Notes: a model not told the origin generated them from the letters alone. A stretch of DNA of 64,000 bases from Porites lobata (GCA_942486035.1 CALNXK010000046.1:2693501-2757500); one strand, 5' to 3'. Counted from the stretch's first letter, positions 1 to 12,606 are shown. Translations and numbers: made by a program.

Positions 1-566
1 AAAAACTTTGAAGCCGCCGAATGTCCACCACCGATTGCTCGAAGGCCAAGAACTGAGGCCCGGTTTATTTCAAACGCTCTGCTCTTCTCGGAAGAACTAA
101 AAACAGAATTTGTCTTGTGCGACGGACGGCTTTCATTCTCGCACTGGATTCTCCAGGTAGAACCAAGTCCATGCTTAGTCGCTACATTTTCCATGACTTG
201 GACTCTTCCCTGGCAAAATCGACAAGCTACAGACTCGTCCAGTTTCTCAAGCAGCTTTTCGCTCGATACGATAGCTCGACCGCTTATTGTTTTCCACGTT
301 CCATCGGCAGATGGGGTCGAGGAGCTTAATTGGCTTTCTTCATCTGGCTCTTCAAGCTGGATTTTGGAGCGGCTTGCACTCTCAGCAACTGCAACATTTT
401 CGCTTTTCTGAATATCCAACTCCTCGAGCCACTTCTCTTGCTGATAAAATGAGCCTTTGTCGCTCTCTGCCAATTTTGCGGCCCATTCTTTGTCAAACTC
501 ACTCTTCGATTTCTTTTTCGCTTTCGGTTTCGATGACGAAATTTTCTCTTTTTTTGGCGGCAAACG
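1..566 (-). CDS. N-terminal part of a Mutator-like transposase-domain protein, cut by window edge
   Basis: Reading the minus strand, one frame stays open from a stop at 567-569 to position 1 (about 188 codons). The start is Lys/Ser-rich, like a nuclear localisation signal. The middle is acidic (LEEPDEESQ). Near the left edge come CRFCQG, a CENE cysteine and the motif INRASVLGLRAIGGGHSA. That order is familiar from the Mutator-like transposase domain proteins abundant in cnidarian genomes. No in-frame ATG lies near the 5' end of the frame, so the start may be on an upstream exon or the 5' end may be lost. The catalytic part lies outside the window. Identification rests on motif memory only. 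Confidence 0.6.
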
Positions 567-569
567 CTA

Positions 570-894
570 AATATCCACGGAGAATACTAAAGGCTATAAA
601 CATCGCGAAGACAATTCGCACGTGTTGTGTCGAAGCACGCACTCGGTATCACGTTACTAGTTCACGGGCAAGTTAATTGATATATGACACGGGTATGACA
701 GATCTTGTCAACGATCAATTAAGATAATTAACGAGAAAAAATCTTTTACCCCCGATATCTTTCGACAGAAATAATATTTTCTTCTAATTTTTTTTTTAAA
801 AGAAAGCTCTCAAGCATATCTATTTGAAAACGTTGAAACCTCAAATACGAAAAAATGGCAATTTTAAGGGTGGCTGATACCTTAATCGTGACCA
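570..894. other. No gene seen; AT-rich upstream flank
   Basis: This stretch lies upstream of the minus-strand Mutator-like reading frame. It is AT-rich with poly-T runs. I see no coding frame or named repeat in it. It could hold that gene's promoter or first exon. Confidence 0.4.
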
Positions 895-1051
895 GTGTTA
901 ATCATGGTGTTTTCAGGCCCTTTACAACAAGAAGAGCTAATGGGGTGGTATCCGAGTGTAGTTAAAAGAACCAGAATTCGAGTTATCGGGAAAATTTCAG
1001 TAACTTTTTGATCGGCTTAGCTGGGAGTTCGAGTTATCGGGGTTCTACTGT
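895..1051. repeat. Partial pogo-like MITE
   Basis: The stretch from the CCAGTGTTAATCATGGTG region to GAGTTATCGGGGTTCTACTG matches the right half of the 444-bp element at 11708-12151. The terminal motif GGGGTTCTACTG is the inverted-repeat end of a pogo/Tigger-like MITE family. The left half is missing. Confidence 0.6.
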
Positions 1052-1121
1052 ATTCGCTTTGAGTACCAATCCTGTAACCGTAGGTCCGAGTAAACTTATG
1101 TCATCGTGGGGATGTGCCGCA

Positions 1122-1158
<37 letters not shown>

Positions 1159-1429
1159 CAGCTGAATTTTGCTGCCCTATACTAGACTAAACTCCCTACA
1201 TCCCTCCTACCGTAGAGTACCTTTTAGGCTGAGTTGCGTAAATTTAAACTTGCCGATTTGATTTTTTTTATTTTTGGAAGGCAATTCCCGATTTTCCTAG
1301 TCTAGACTAAAATCTTCAACCAACTGATCTGTTTCATGGAAAATGATACCCTATTCTAGACGCACATACCTATGTAGCCCATATGTGGCAGTACCCAACC
1401 CCCGGGGTTCCAAAACAGCCTTGGTCGAA
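1052..1429. repeat. Repeated intergenic module
   Basis: This sequence recurs after each A-type esterase gene (12152-12606, 46690-47050, 60170-60540). It includes the CCTAGTCTAGACTAAAATCTTCAACC block and the CCATATGTGGCAGTACCC end. Its presence here marks the first unit of the segmental duplication. I see no coding potential. Confidence 0.6.
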
Positions 1430-3016
1430 CCCCCGGGGGGGGCACTTGGGTATTTTTTGGGTGGGTATGTGCCGCCCAGGACTCCAAATTGGCACCCCGT
1501 TCTACAAAAAAATTCCCCTCAAATATATACCCCGTTCTAGAAATGGGCCAATTTTTTTATACCCCGTTCTAGAATTCGCCCTAAAACTGATACCCCGTTC
1601 TAGAAATGGGCTATTTTTTTATACTCCGTTCTAGGGTGCAACAAGAGTATAACAGTTTGCTTGTTAACGCATTGAACCGTATTTTTAAAAGCAATCTGTC
1701 CTTGAAATGAATTTCAAATGGCTACTTACAAAACTGAAGCTTTCGTGCGTTCGAAATATTATACCCCGTTCTAGAAAACGCCTCTGAAATGAATACCCCG
1801 TTCTAAACCAGGAGCTTCAAAATCCCGACCCCGTTGGGCGGCACATACCCGTATAGGTAATGTATGGGAGTACCCCCCCCCCCGGGGTCGAACCCACTTC
1901 AATTTAACCTTAAATTAGCTTGACGCTTGTGCGACGTTTTAATCTTGTCTTTGCTTGCCAAGTAAATTTTAATTAAAATGTGTTTCATTGGGATCTATTA
2001 TTATTATTCGCTATGAGGTACCACGAGCCCTAAACTTATGTCATTTAGAGACTTCACGGATTGATGCGATCTCAGAAATCCAGGTTTTGTTGATGGCTGC
2101 CATCATATGTTATATCTCACTGGCTGTCAAGAATAATGGACCTTCTGGTCAAGCACGTTTAGATTAAGTTCGACGTTTGAATGAACTATTGAGCCAAAGT
2201 ACAGCATATAAATGCTGTTAACTCGATACTTCAGAAGCACGACTTCTGGAAAAAAAAAAGGCTAGCGTAAAAATGATGGCGATGATGTGGTTCAGTGATT
2301 TTGCTGATTGCATGATCTGTCTTGATATACTGTAGTCATATGAGTTTTATTTCTAATTAATCTGCCCACTTAATGAATTGTATCATTTAGACCCATGTCA
2401 GCCTGCTATTGTTCTCTAAATTGCGCAGTCATCGAATCCGACGCGCGCTCGATCGGCGATCACGCAGTAAACTAATTAAAGTAATTCAAAAACTGTCGAA
2501 AGGCCAGTTACTTTGCACGTTTTATACACAAGAGTCAAATCAAACGCGCCGGCCGGGGAGAGATCCAGGGGGGTACTCCCATACATTACCTATACGGGTA
2601 TGTGCCGCCCAACGGGGTCGTGATTTTGAAGCTCCTGGTTTAGAACGGGGTATTCATTTCAGAGGCGTTTTCTAGAACGGGGTATAATATTTCGAACGCA
2701 CGAAAGCTTCAGTTTTGTAAGCAGCCATTTGAAATTCATTTCAAGGACAGATTGCTTTTAAAAATACGGTTCAATGCGTTAACAAGCAAACTGTTATACT
2801 CTTGTTGCACCCTAGAACGGAGTATAAAAAAATAGCCCATTTCTAGAACGGGGTATCCGTTTTAGGGCGAATTCTAGAACGGGGTATAAAAAAATTGGCC
2901 CATTTCTAGAACAGGGTATATATTTGAGGGGAATTTTTTTGTAGAACGGGGTGCCAATTTGGAGTCCTGGGCGGCACATACCCACCCAAAAAATACCCAA
3001 GTGCCCCCCCCGGGGG
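1430..3016. repeat. Large inverted repeat (arms 1430-1876 and 2567-3016)
   Basis: The left arm (about 447 bp) reappears in reverse complement as the right arm (about 450 bp) with very few differences. Each arm contains several copies of a TACCCCGTTCTAGA unit plus the GGGTATGTGCCGCCC block. The roughly 690-bp spacer (1877-2566) is the module that flanks every B-type esterase copy (compare 34444-35040, 47050-47660). A foldback-type insertion, or a duplication and inversion, in the first unit would explain it. Confidence 0.7.
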
Positions 3017-4351
3017 AGAGATTCCTATTAACAACCGTCTTTAAGGGGCCCGGTGTCACAGCTGTAAGTTCATTTTGTTTATAATGTCAGTTATGAGCCC
3101 TTTTTCGCTATAGAACTTGGTAATTTCTACCAAAGCAATCAATTCCACTCTTACAATACAAGAAATTCCCAGGCCTACAGTCTACCGTATTGTCGAACAA
3201 ACACTAAGAAGTTCTCGCCTTTTTCAAGGACCCGCTAAGTTTAATAATTCACTTGACAACGAGGTCATCAACTTTCAATCCCTTTCCTCCTTTAAGAAAA
3301 TACTGAAGATTAAATTATAATTATAAATATGAAAGCAGTTCATAAATCTTTCCATCTTCAACTTTTCGCAATCTTTTCTTCAATTGATGAAAACAGCTCT
3401 AGCCTGTAATTCGAGGAGGCCTAACCTCTCACAAGCTTCTATGGTTTCCGTTATGTCTCTTAGCCACTTCTTTTTCCTGCTTATCCTATATTATTTGTAA
3501 TTCATTTCCTATTGTTGCGTGGCGAATAATAATAAAAAAATTCCTTGTGAATGACAAAATTACAGCTTCGTATCAAACAAACATTATACCAAACGTTGCA
3601 AACGAGAAAACTGAACTTTGAAAAACGTTTAGGCTAACAAGTTTTTAAAAACCACAATTGCAAGTGTTTCAGTCTTCTTCATGTTTGTTTTCAAGTTTTG
3701 AGAAGTTATTTTTATGTTTGGTGACGCATCCCACTGTTTGAATTTTGATACATTTTGTGAAACAGCTCCTTTAAAATCTTCACAAGAGATCAGTCAACCC
3801 CTTCGCAGAAAAAAAACCATTTTGAAAGGCATTTTTTGATAAATCATTCGAAAGAATTACCAGTTAGTAACTTATCTGCTTTTTGCATGCTCGGATTCAT
3901 GTTATAGGCATCTATTTATAGACTTTTTACAACTTCTCAATACTCCCTCTATTGAGGTACACTTCACTCAGGAAGGAGTCGTCCCCACAAAATACTTGCT
4001 TGAGTGTAAGAGAGGTGTTTAAACCCAAACGTGTTTTTGATCTTTGCGTTTTGGGTGGTCGCTTAAGGGAGATTCGACTGAACACTCGACTGTATCATTC
4101 ACTCTGGGGAGGGTTAGATTCACTCCTTCGCGATTGCTCTTAAAATAATCAATTATACTCTAATCACGCTGAAACGATCATAAAATATTTTATAACAAAT
4201 CGAAATAATCCCAATCATAGAGTTAGGAGCGCGCATCTCGTTTATTGATGCGCAATACTGTGAAGAGAGTGTTATAGTGTTACAGGCACATTGTTACAGT
4301 ATTATATTAGACTCAGGGGAAATTACAATAGGAAGTAAAAAAAGAAAAAAA
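3017..4351. other. No gene recognised; AT-rich
   Basis: In the other units this interval would hold a B-type esterase copy. Here none is visible apart from the fragment that follows. I see short open frames with no recognisable domain and no clear repeats. Confidence 0.4.
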
Positions 4352-4428
4352 AAAACGTGGACAATGGAGTGAATCCGACTTTATTCAAAGCATCACTATC
4401 CAAATTTGCTCGTGCTCGAACCAGTAGG
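4352..4428 (+). pseudogene. Fragment of esterase exon 1 (3' end with splice donor)
   Basis: The sequence GTGGACAATGGAGT...CAGTAG|GTAAGTT aligns with the last 75 bases of esterase exon 1 (compare 54646-54722), including the conserved donor after CAGTAG. Nothing upstream of it matches the gene. About 370 bp downstream, TTTGATTGAGAGGGAAGCAAAATAATAATA matches the sequence just after the truncated B-type copies (36536, 49150, 62790). It is probably the relic of this unit's B-type gene. Confidence 0.75.
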
Positions 4429-4827
4429 TAAGTTGTATAGAGGCCTTCCCGTAACAAACTTGGAGATCTACCTAATCCCCCGACTTCTTCAATCACAAGG
4501 ACGAAGAGTACCCTGGTCCCAGAGGTTTCTCTTGATTTTTCTTCGCGTAAGGGAGAAAGAGTCGCGAAGCGGCGAAGAATAGTCAGAAAAAAACGAAAGT
4601 CAGAAAGAAACGGAGTAGCCGAAAAGATATGAGTTTGAGAATGCCATAGAGTTTGTTATTAGTTAGTTTGGTAGTCCTGCTGCTAGGTTGTGTTGTTGAG
4701 TTGTTTCGTGTAGTCGTGACTACAGAGTATAGTTTGCTCGCATTTCGCCGTTACCCGGTAATTCTAGGATCTCGCTTTTTCGTCTAAAAAGTCTTCAATC
4801 CACCTTCTTTGATTGAGAGGGAAGCAA

Positions 4828-4867
<40 letters not shown>

Positions 4868-4929
4868 GTAATAATAATTATTATTTATTATAATTATAAT
4901 GGTTTATCATTATTATGTTTATTCACAGT
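4429..4929. repeat. Intergenic DNA with AAT microsatellite (4829-4866)
   Basis: Contains a run of about 12 AAT repeats followed by AT-rich sequence, preceded by intron-like DNA belonging to the esterase fragment. No gene seen. Confidence 0.6.
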
Positions 4930-5054
4930 ATAGAGCGGTTTTCACTTGACTGTCGTAAAACCAAAACCAAAGTAAATACACTAGCCAACCAAAGGGCGTA
5001 GTAAAACCAAAACCAAAACCAATCCCTTTCGACAGTCAAGTGGCCGCTCTATAA
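4930..5054. mobile_element. Short MITE with about 23-bp inverted ends
   Basis: It starts ATAGAGCGGTTTTCACTTGA and ends TCAAGTGGCCGCTCTAT. These are imperfect reverse complements of each other, with AAAACCAAAACCAA repeats inside. It is about 125 bp long and non-coding, as expected of a MITE. The superfamily is not determined. Confidence 0.65.
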
Positions 5055-6157
5055 ATGAACTACATAAAGGAAACAGTTTTTGGAAAGGTATAAGATCTGG
5101 CAGTCTTGCATTTGTTGCGTTTTTTGCATTGGGAAGCTACTGTTTGATGGTCACTTGAGCAAATCACCACAGTGAGCTCCGTATGCGGCAATTTTAAACT
5201 GTTCATTGTAAAATAATGCTTCCTGTAAAACGGTGAGAAGGCTGATTGGCTGTCCTCAGTCCGTCAGAAAGATACTCCTCATGTCGATTTTACAGATGGT
5301 GTAATTCTTGCTGCCTATCGTTGCATCGAAGAAGATAATTTTGACGGTAAACTTGCCACTCGATGATTCCTCCACGGTTTCGTTGCGAATTCTATTGACG
5401 GCATTTTGCTGAAACATCAGCAGTCGGTCTTCGTCGGCTTTGTTTGCAGTGTAATTGTCCTATTTTGTTGCTGTCTCTTTACATCCTCTGTCTTTAGCTG
5501 ACAGCGTTTGCCTACGCTGTGCCGTTGCTCGCCCTGAATTTAAAGTCGACTTTCTCGGCCTTGCATGCGGAGTTTTGTTTGTAAATCTTTCCCAGCGAGG
5601 ACTGGCACTTGTTGAATCCACTGTTGTTGAGTTTGCTGTTCTCTTTTATTTGCCTGGGATATTGGGTGGTGATTCACCGACCGTAAACATTGCTATAATT
5701 CACAAATGAAAAAACCCTCTTCATGGTCTGGAATCGAGTATGGTTTTTGAGGGAACTACGGGATTGTATGAACGTCTTTATAGTTTCAATTCCAGATGAG
5801 TGCTAAGAAAGAAAGAAAAATATGGGAATTCGAAGAAATGGATTTGAAGAATTTTCAGTTTGTTTTTGCGCTCTAATCTAAGTAATGATGACAAAAGGCC
5901 AGGTCTGAAAACGGGTGTGGAACTACATTTTTGGGTCTGAAATAGGGTCAGGATTTGGAGAACCGGGGGGCACACCCTCACCAAGAATTCACAGGAGTAC
6001 CCCCCTGGGATGTGTTGCTAAAACTGCATGCCGACAGAATAAACCGGCAGCAAATGAACAATACCTGTTTCTGTCGCAAGAAATGTGACCTTCCGTGAGA
6101 GAAAAAAAATATTGTTTTGTGATCTGACTTTCGCAGTTGCCATTCGATATGTTCTTT
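5055..6157. other. No gene recognised
   Basis: The region has short open frames only. 5455-5709 could encode 84 residues but shows no domain and no relative in the other units. Around 5930-6010 there is a GGGGGGCACACCC/GTACCCCCC motif like the ends of the repeat at 1430-3016. Confidence 0.35.
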
Positions 6158-6532
6158 GATACACTCTTTTTTTTCTATAAGAATACATTTTATAAGAATA
6201 TCGAGGCTGAAATTTGCGAAATTTTAAGAATATTTTAAGAATAAACCCCAGGCTGAGGTTTTGAAAAGGATGTAATTTTGTGTGTTCAAAAACTGTAAAT
6301 ACCACACAATTATGTTTTCAACTCATTCCATCCTCTGAACGGCAAAACTTGCCAACAAGGCGCAAAAACCTGCACTAACTATACTTGATATCCCAATATA
6401 TTCTAAAACGGAAATGTCATAAGCTATAATTTAAGAATAATACAAGAATATTTTCAGCCTAAAATCGGCAGAAAAATAAGAATATTCAGCCTGGGCCGGA
6501 AAAACAACATTCTTATATAAAAAAAAGAGTGT
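6158..6532. mobile_element. MITE with ACACTCTTTTTTTT inverted ends
   Basis: The left end is ACACTCTTTTTTTTCTATAAG and the right end is TTATATAAAAAAAAGAGTGT, reverse complements of each other. The interior is rich in AAGAATATT. It is about 375 bp long with no coding frame. Confidence 0.65.
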
Positions 6533-8174
6533 AGGTCCTGAATACGTTAAGCCTTGGATATTGTCTCTAACAACAAATTAAGCTAGTGAAAGAAAGCTTG
6601 CACATACTATATGATTTCAAGTATTAAACGTAGGTATAAATTCCTTAATTCATTAAGATTGAAGAGTGTGATAGAAAGACGTGACTTGCTTAACATTTGC
6701 TCCCCATTTATGGTCCTGACTACGGTTGGTAAAAAGGTCAGGGGCACCCAACGAGAATATAGTTCAAAACCACTTAAACATGGTATTGTTAAACTTATTT
6801 TAGTATTTGAACGGTAGATATAGGCATACTTTTATCCCCTAAAAGTTTTTCATCTGTTTGGATTTCCTAGCTGAAAGTCTAGTGATCCGAAAATTATAGG
6901 TATCAAAACTTACCTTTTCGAAAACTTGAGCCACGAAAAAGGCTCCCGAAAATTCTAGGTGACCTTCTTAGGGTAAAAATCCGTTATACCATTTTTTAGA
7001 TGTTCGAAAATCCTAGGAGAGACAGGCGAGCAAGAAATTTTACAGCAAATTTCCCTGAGAATTCTAGATCTCAAATCGTACTTCCGAACAGATATTTTCC
7101 GAAAATTGACGTTGGGTGCCCCTGAAAGGTGGATAGTGCCATCCACCGAGAAGATTGCTATCTTATGGAAGTATGAGGGTTGATTACCGGTGTCGCGTAA
7201 TTTTTGCGTGCTTAGGTGCGTAAAATTTGCGTTCGCAAATGAAATGGAGGCAATACATGAAAGGTCGCTCGTAAGCGTAAAAGTTGAACCTCGCTCAACT
7301 TCTCGTTTAAACTCAGCACTTTTTATCTTCCCTCAATTTTATTTACGTGATTAAAATTTACGTGCGTTAATCTGCGTAGCTAATGAAAACGTCCGTGGTA
7401 ATCAACCTTAAGGGAAAACAATTCTTTTATCCATGCCACTATATGGGTCCTTAAAAAGTTTTGCTGAGTATACACGTTTTTAAGGACCCTAAAGACCCAT
7501 TTCCGTCTCTTAAGTCGATGTGTGGGACGATATTAGGTTTTAGTTTCATGTCATTTTGCTTTTATTAATTGCATGATGTGTCATGATATAGTTTTCAAAA
7601 AACCTTTGTTTGTCAGTATTAAAACCGCCAGCTCAGCGAATAATATCCTTATAAAAACGCAGAGAGCCATGAACAATACAAGTTTTCTTTTGTTTTTTAA
7701 AATGCACAATTAGCGAATCTAAGGTGCTGCGGCTGCATCACGCAATAAGACTAAAGAAATTCGACAACTTGACCGGGCAACTTGAGTTGCATGTGTTGGG
7801 CCCAGATCGATCATTCAGGATGAAGATAAGTGAAATCCAGATTTTTCTCATAGTTTGTAATAAATTGTTTTGTAACCTTTATAGAAATATATTTTTATCA
7901 ACCAGATTACATAATCAATAAAACGCCAATTAGCACAATGGGGGGTGCTCAAATTGTGTTCATGTAAAATATCGGCACTCTTTCACCATCACATGTACAT
8001 GTATCAAGTTTGATTGACGTCCAGGATTTTAAAAAAATTGCATAAAAGGACTCGCTACGAGTTGAAAGGTAACTTAAAACTTAAAACCTTCATTTGGCTA
8101 GTGTCAACAAGTCAAGCTCGGTCGTTGTTTCATATTAGTGAAAGAAACAGCTCCACAAGAAGAATTGTTCAAAG
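6533..8174. repeat. Upstream region of esterase A1, made of modules shared between units
   Basis: About 7000-7160 recurs in part at 38930-39115 (GACGTTGGGTGCCCCTGAAA). The module 7175-7410 (GTTGATTACCGGTGTCGCGTAA to CCGTGGTAATCAACCTTAAG) has inverted ends and recurs at about 40435-40665 and 51928-52165. 7430-8174 recurs upstream of A2 (41185-41941) and A3 (52635-53585), so it probably holds the A-type promoter. A short 5'UTR ends at the A1 start codon. Confidence 0.55.
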
Positions 8175-11043
8175 ATGCTGCTAGCAACGTTTTTTATCTT
8201 TTGTGCATGTTGGCTTCATCTTCGCGCAGAAGTAGTGTCAACTAGATATGGAGATATCGAAGGATTCGTGACTTTATATCCGAATGCCTCTGGTCGTTTC
8301 AAATCCGTCAGCAAATTTCTTGGCGTTCCTTTCTCCGCTCCACCAACTGGAGAGCTAAGGTTTAAAGCCCCACAACCGCCAAAAGAGTGGAAACCAAAGG
8401 TTTATTCGGCTAAAACCCATGGGAGCGTCTGCTTACAGCCCAAACTTTTCGAAAACCTAATCGAGCCTTTTAGTTCAAATTTCACTTACAGCGAGGATTG
8501 CTTATATCTTGATATCTACAGCCCGAACATCAGCCTCAGTTTGCCAGTGATGGTTTACATTCACGGTGGAGGTTACCTTATAGGAACAGCGATCACTTTT
8601 CCTAGCGATATCTTGGCTCTCCAGGGGGTGGTGGTAGTCATAATCCAGTATCGTCTAGGTCCCTTTGGTTTCTTGACGACCGGTGACTCAGCGGCGCCCG
8701 GTAACTATGGAATGTTGGATCAAGTTGAAGCACTGAAGTGGATCAAAGAAAACATTCAGAATTTTGGCGGGAATCCTAGCAAAGTGACCATATTTGGAGA
8801 GAGCGCTGGAGGAACAAGCGTGGGGCTCCATCTTCTATCGCCTCTATCTCGTGATCTCTTTCATCAAGCTATTCCAGAGAGCGGTGTAGATTTAAGTCCC
8901 ATTGCGATTCAGCCAACATCTTTTGGTCTCCGTTTCACTAAAGAGCTTGCACAAAAACTGAATTGTGGATCCAGTGACAATTCTGCAATGGTTTCTTGTA
9001 TGCGCAGCAAAACAGCGTCAGACATGCAAAAAGCCGCAGAGTCATTCAAATTTGGTTTCGTTAATATTTACTGGGCACCAGTCGTAGATAAAAACTTTCT
9101 TCATGATACACCCCAGGTTTTGAGGAAAAAAGGAGAATTTAAGCAAGTGCCGCTTGTCATCACCTTCACAAGTAACGAGGGGGCGACTTTTCTCGGAGAC
9201 ATGGTCAACAATTCCTTAGGGCTGATGGAGAGCGTGGACAATGGAGTCAGTCCGACCTTGTTCAAATCATTTCTTATTAAGTTCGCGCAAGTTCAAAACA
9301 GTAGGTAAGATCAGTGAAAATTAAATATTTGCTCAGTAGTCTCAATGCAGCAGAACACCGTTAACTCCAACTCCCCGCTAACTTTAACTAAGTTCAATTT
9401 CCCTTTGATTTCACCTCCCTTTCCTGTCATTTTTGCTCGGTTAACTCCAACTCGGATAACTCAAATTACCCTCTAACTCGAACTAAAACACCTTTTCGCC
9501 TACCCTGATCAAACAAGTCTCTGAAATGGATCCCGATAACTGGAATTCCGGTTCTTTTAACTACTAAACTAATCTATAAACTAACTAATCTGAGTAACTC
9601 TTCTTGTTGTATGAGAGCCTGAAAACACTAAAACTGACATTGGTCACTGTTTAAGGCAATTTCATTTTAATTGGTGAAACGAACAGATCACGTTTTATCA
9701 TAAAAGTGCCTAATCATGTTACAGTGTCTGATGAAATAAGTAAACTTGTACTGCACCATACACTGAATTGAATTTTTCAATCGACTTCGGTTGGGAGGTT
9801 GATTAAAGGATAAAGTTGTAATATGGTTATGTAGTCTCATTGTTCCCGGGTGTTCTTGTATATATTTTCGCTCCAAAAATTACACTACGCTGTACACTGA
9901 TCCGCTACAACGTAACCACTACCGAAATATACTCAGTCGTAGGTTATTATGTACCCTGTTTAGGACAGAAAGGTCAAGAACCACACCCTGTCCAGCGGCA
10001 CATTCCCTTATAGGTCATATAACCTAAGCAAGTAACCTCCCGTGATAACAGGCCACCAACCATGTTGCATTAACATTTATCAAGAGAGAGTAACAGTAGC
10101 CTCCCCGCAGACGTCCTTTGGTAATAGCGACTTCTGTTCCTCTCTGGAGACCATCCTCCGATTAACTCAAGCGTTTATCGGTCTCAAAATAACTTTGGTG
10201 AAATTCACATATCCCAAGGGCTAGACAGGGTGTTTCCCTCGGTGTCTCATTATTCCCTTTTTGCATTTATTTATTTATTTGCTTGTGTTTTATTTGCACG
10301 CATTGTTTTACTTTTCCCTTCAAAATAAAACTAGTGAGGCAAGTGCCTCGGATTTCTTCACACTGGGCACGGCTCTGGTCTGTTGAATAATTGTTAAATA
10401 TCTGTCACTTTGTTTTAGGAAGAAGAATGCTGATCTTCTCGCCGATGCCTTAGAGTTCATGTACACCCCTTGGCCTGACAACAGTAATAAATACGCATTA
10501 AGAAGTGGACTTGTTGATCTTCTTGGTGATAACATTTTCGTTGCCCCTAGTCACAAGGTCGCTGATGTTCAAAGCCAGGTCGCTCCTGTTTACATGTATG
10601 AATTTGCTCATCGGGCAAATTCAAGTTTGGAGGTACGTGCAGAGTGGATGGGCGTTGTTCATGGCGAAAACATTCCCTTTGATTTCGGAGTTCCTTTCCT
10701 TCCCAAATTTTCGCCACATTATAGTCAGGCTGACAGAAATGTCAGTCTGTTTATCATGAGCATGTACGCAAACTTTGCCCGGTCCGGCGATCCTTCAGTC
10801 AGCGGTGTCGCGTGGGAGAAATACAACTCGAGTCACAGAGCTTACCTTAAAGTGGACACAAGTCCCAAACTGAAGACGTCATTTAATTCTCGCCGAATGT
10901 CTTTTTGGAATAATTACTATCCTAAATTGGAGCAGGTGAAGTTCGATGTCAATAAAGAGGTGGTCAGCGGTGCGAAGGATGTTGTTACCATGGGAACTGC
11001 TCTTCGAGTTGTGTTTGCTTTAATAGTATACTTGATTTACTAA
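8175..11043 (+). CDS. Secreted type-B carboxylesterase, copy A1 (two exons)
   Basis: Exon 1 is 8175-9304 and exon 2 is 10419-11043. The donor AG|GTAAGA and acceptor TTTTAG|GAAG join in phase 2 to give 584 residues, the normal length for the carboxylesterase/cholinesterase family. Residues 1-19 form a signal peptide. HGGGY at 130 is the oxyanion-hole motif, and EDCLYLDIY is the family cysteine motif. Ser210 lies in GESAGG. Glu335 (TSNEG) and His458 (GVVHGEN) complete a plausible triad. The last 20 residues are hydrophobic and end at the stop, suggesting a GPI anchor. It would hydrolyse carboxylic esters at or outside the cell surface; the substrate is unknown. This is the only A copy whose nucleophile motif is the canonical GESAG. 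Confidence 0.9.
9305..10418 (+). other. Esterase A1 intron
   Basis: The intron begins GTAAGATCAG and ends CACTTTGTTTTAG. About 9349-9620 contains a degraded pogo-like MITE half (GCAGAACACCGTTAACTCC). The rest is shared with the A2 intron (43075-44165) at high identity. Confidence 0.75.
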
Positions 11044-11707
11044 GACCTTACTTTGTTTTTTACTCATTGATTCAAGTTTATTAGAAGTGGATAAGACCAA
11101 CATTTTCTTTAATGTTTATGAGCGGAAAGTAGAGCATGATGTATGTAGCCGAATCAACTAAAAAAGTCAGCAAAGAAAAAAAGGGCGATTTCAGTTTTTG
11201 CTAAAAAGTTCATAACTGTTATTGAATGAAGCTGAGAATGATACGAGGAATTATGCAGATAGAGGATTGAATAATTATACTGATTAGTGAATTAACAGGG
11301 TACAGACTTAAAATGTTTGTTGCTCCCGCAATTATAACCATTCATCGGTAGAGGATGCCTAAGGTTCGCGCAATTCTACAATTGTTTTGGGCTCCATTAA
11401 ATCCTAATTCTACATCTTTAAGTTTTGGCAGTCTTCATTGTATTTGGCCGAGCATTTAATTACTACTGCAATTTCAGCTGATCGCATTGCAGTCACAACC
11501 TGTTTACAAAGATACATGCGTCCACACCGTCCACTTTTTCGGACGGACAGACCGTAGATTCATAGACTCGAGTATTCCCTCGTTTTCGTCAGAGAAAGCA
11601 AAGTGAGCGAATTGAGCGAGTACAGTGTGAAAATTTCAGACCACGCGCTTGTCACCCTCCTCGACTGGTTTCTACCAATTTTTAATGACTAGTAAGTATT
11701 CTAAGAA
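11044..11707. other. 3' flank of esterase A1
   Basis: AT-rich sequence conserved after A2 (44785-45463) and A3 (57109-58271). It probably includes the 3'UTR. No other gene is visible. Confidence 0.5.
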
Positions 11708-12151
11708 CAGTAGAATCCCTGTAACTCGAACTCTGAGAGGAAACGAAAAACAGTTCGAACTAGCGAGGGTTCGAGTTATCGGGGTCGATTGAAAAATTCA
11801 ATATGCCATGTTAGAAATTGATATTTACTGATTTTCTCAGTGCTTCAGTGTACGGTGGAACTCAAATTTAATTATTTCATCAGAAACAGTACGATAACAT
11901 GCATGATTAGGCACTTTTATGATAAAACGTGATCTGTTCGTTTTACGACTTTAAATCAAACTGCCTTTAATAGCGACCAGTGTTAATTTTAGTGTTTTCA
12001 GACCCTTTACAACAAGAAGAGCTAATTGGATGGCATCCGAGTGTAGTTAAATGAACCTGAATTCGAGTTATCGGGGAAAATTTCAGTGACTTTTTGATCG
12101 GGTTAGCAGGGAGTTCGAATTATCCGAGTTCGAGTTATCGGGGTTCTACTG
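11708..12151. mobile_element. Pogo/Tigger-like MITE, 444 bp
   Basis: The left end is CAGTAGAATCCCTGTAACTCGAAC and the right end is GTTCGAGTTATCGGGGTTCTACTG, reverse complements apart from a few changes. Relatives lie at 45464-45901 and 58274-58690, and as an intronic copy at 55231-55642. It has no transposase. Confidence 0.75.
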
Positions 12152-12606
12152 TATCCGCTTTGAGTGCCAGCTCCTGTAACCGTAGGCCCGAGCCGAAACG
12201 TTTGTCATTGTGGGGATGTGCCGCTGGGTCTTGAACCCCTCAGCCTACACCAGAGCTAGTTCAGCGGAATTTTGCTGCCCTATACTTGACTAAACTCCCC
12301 AAATCCCCCCTATCCTAGAGTACATTTTAGGCTGAGTTGCATAAATTTGAACTTGCCGATTTGATTTTTTTAAAATTTTTGAGAGGCAATTCGCGGTTTC
12401 CCTAGTCTAGACTAAAATCTTCAACCAACTGATCTGTTTCATGGAAAATGATACCCCATTCTAGACCCAAACTCTCTGATTTATATACCCTATCCCGGAG
12501 TAAACTGCTTGAAAACCATACCCTTCACAGACGCACATACCTATGTAACCCATATGTGGCAGTACCCACTCCCCGGGGTTCCAAAACAGCCTTGGTCGAA
12601 CCCACT
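12152..12606. repeat. Repeated module and Polinton insertion site
   Basis: Same module as at 46690-47050 and 60170-60540, ending GGTCGAACCCACTTC. In the related units the sequence continues directly with AATTTAAC(C/T)TTAAATTA. Here that continuation is found only beyond the Polinton, at 34444, so the related units act as empty sites. Confidence 0.75.

Noticed and set aside
1343..1634. Short frames over the TACCCCGTTCTAGA repeats
   Set aside because: They also appear in the inverted arm and vary with repeat number; repeat-derived.
4829..4866. Regular repeats considered as a CRISPR array
   Set aside because: A simple AAT microsatellite without spacers, in animal DNA.
9688..9876. 62-codon minus-strand frame, repeated at 43458
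   Set aside because: It lies in the esterase intron and is conserved with the entire intron; no coding signal.
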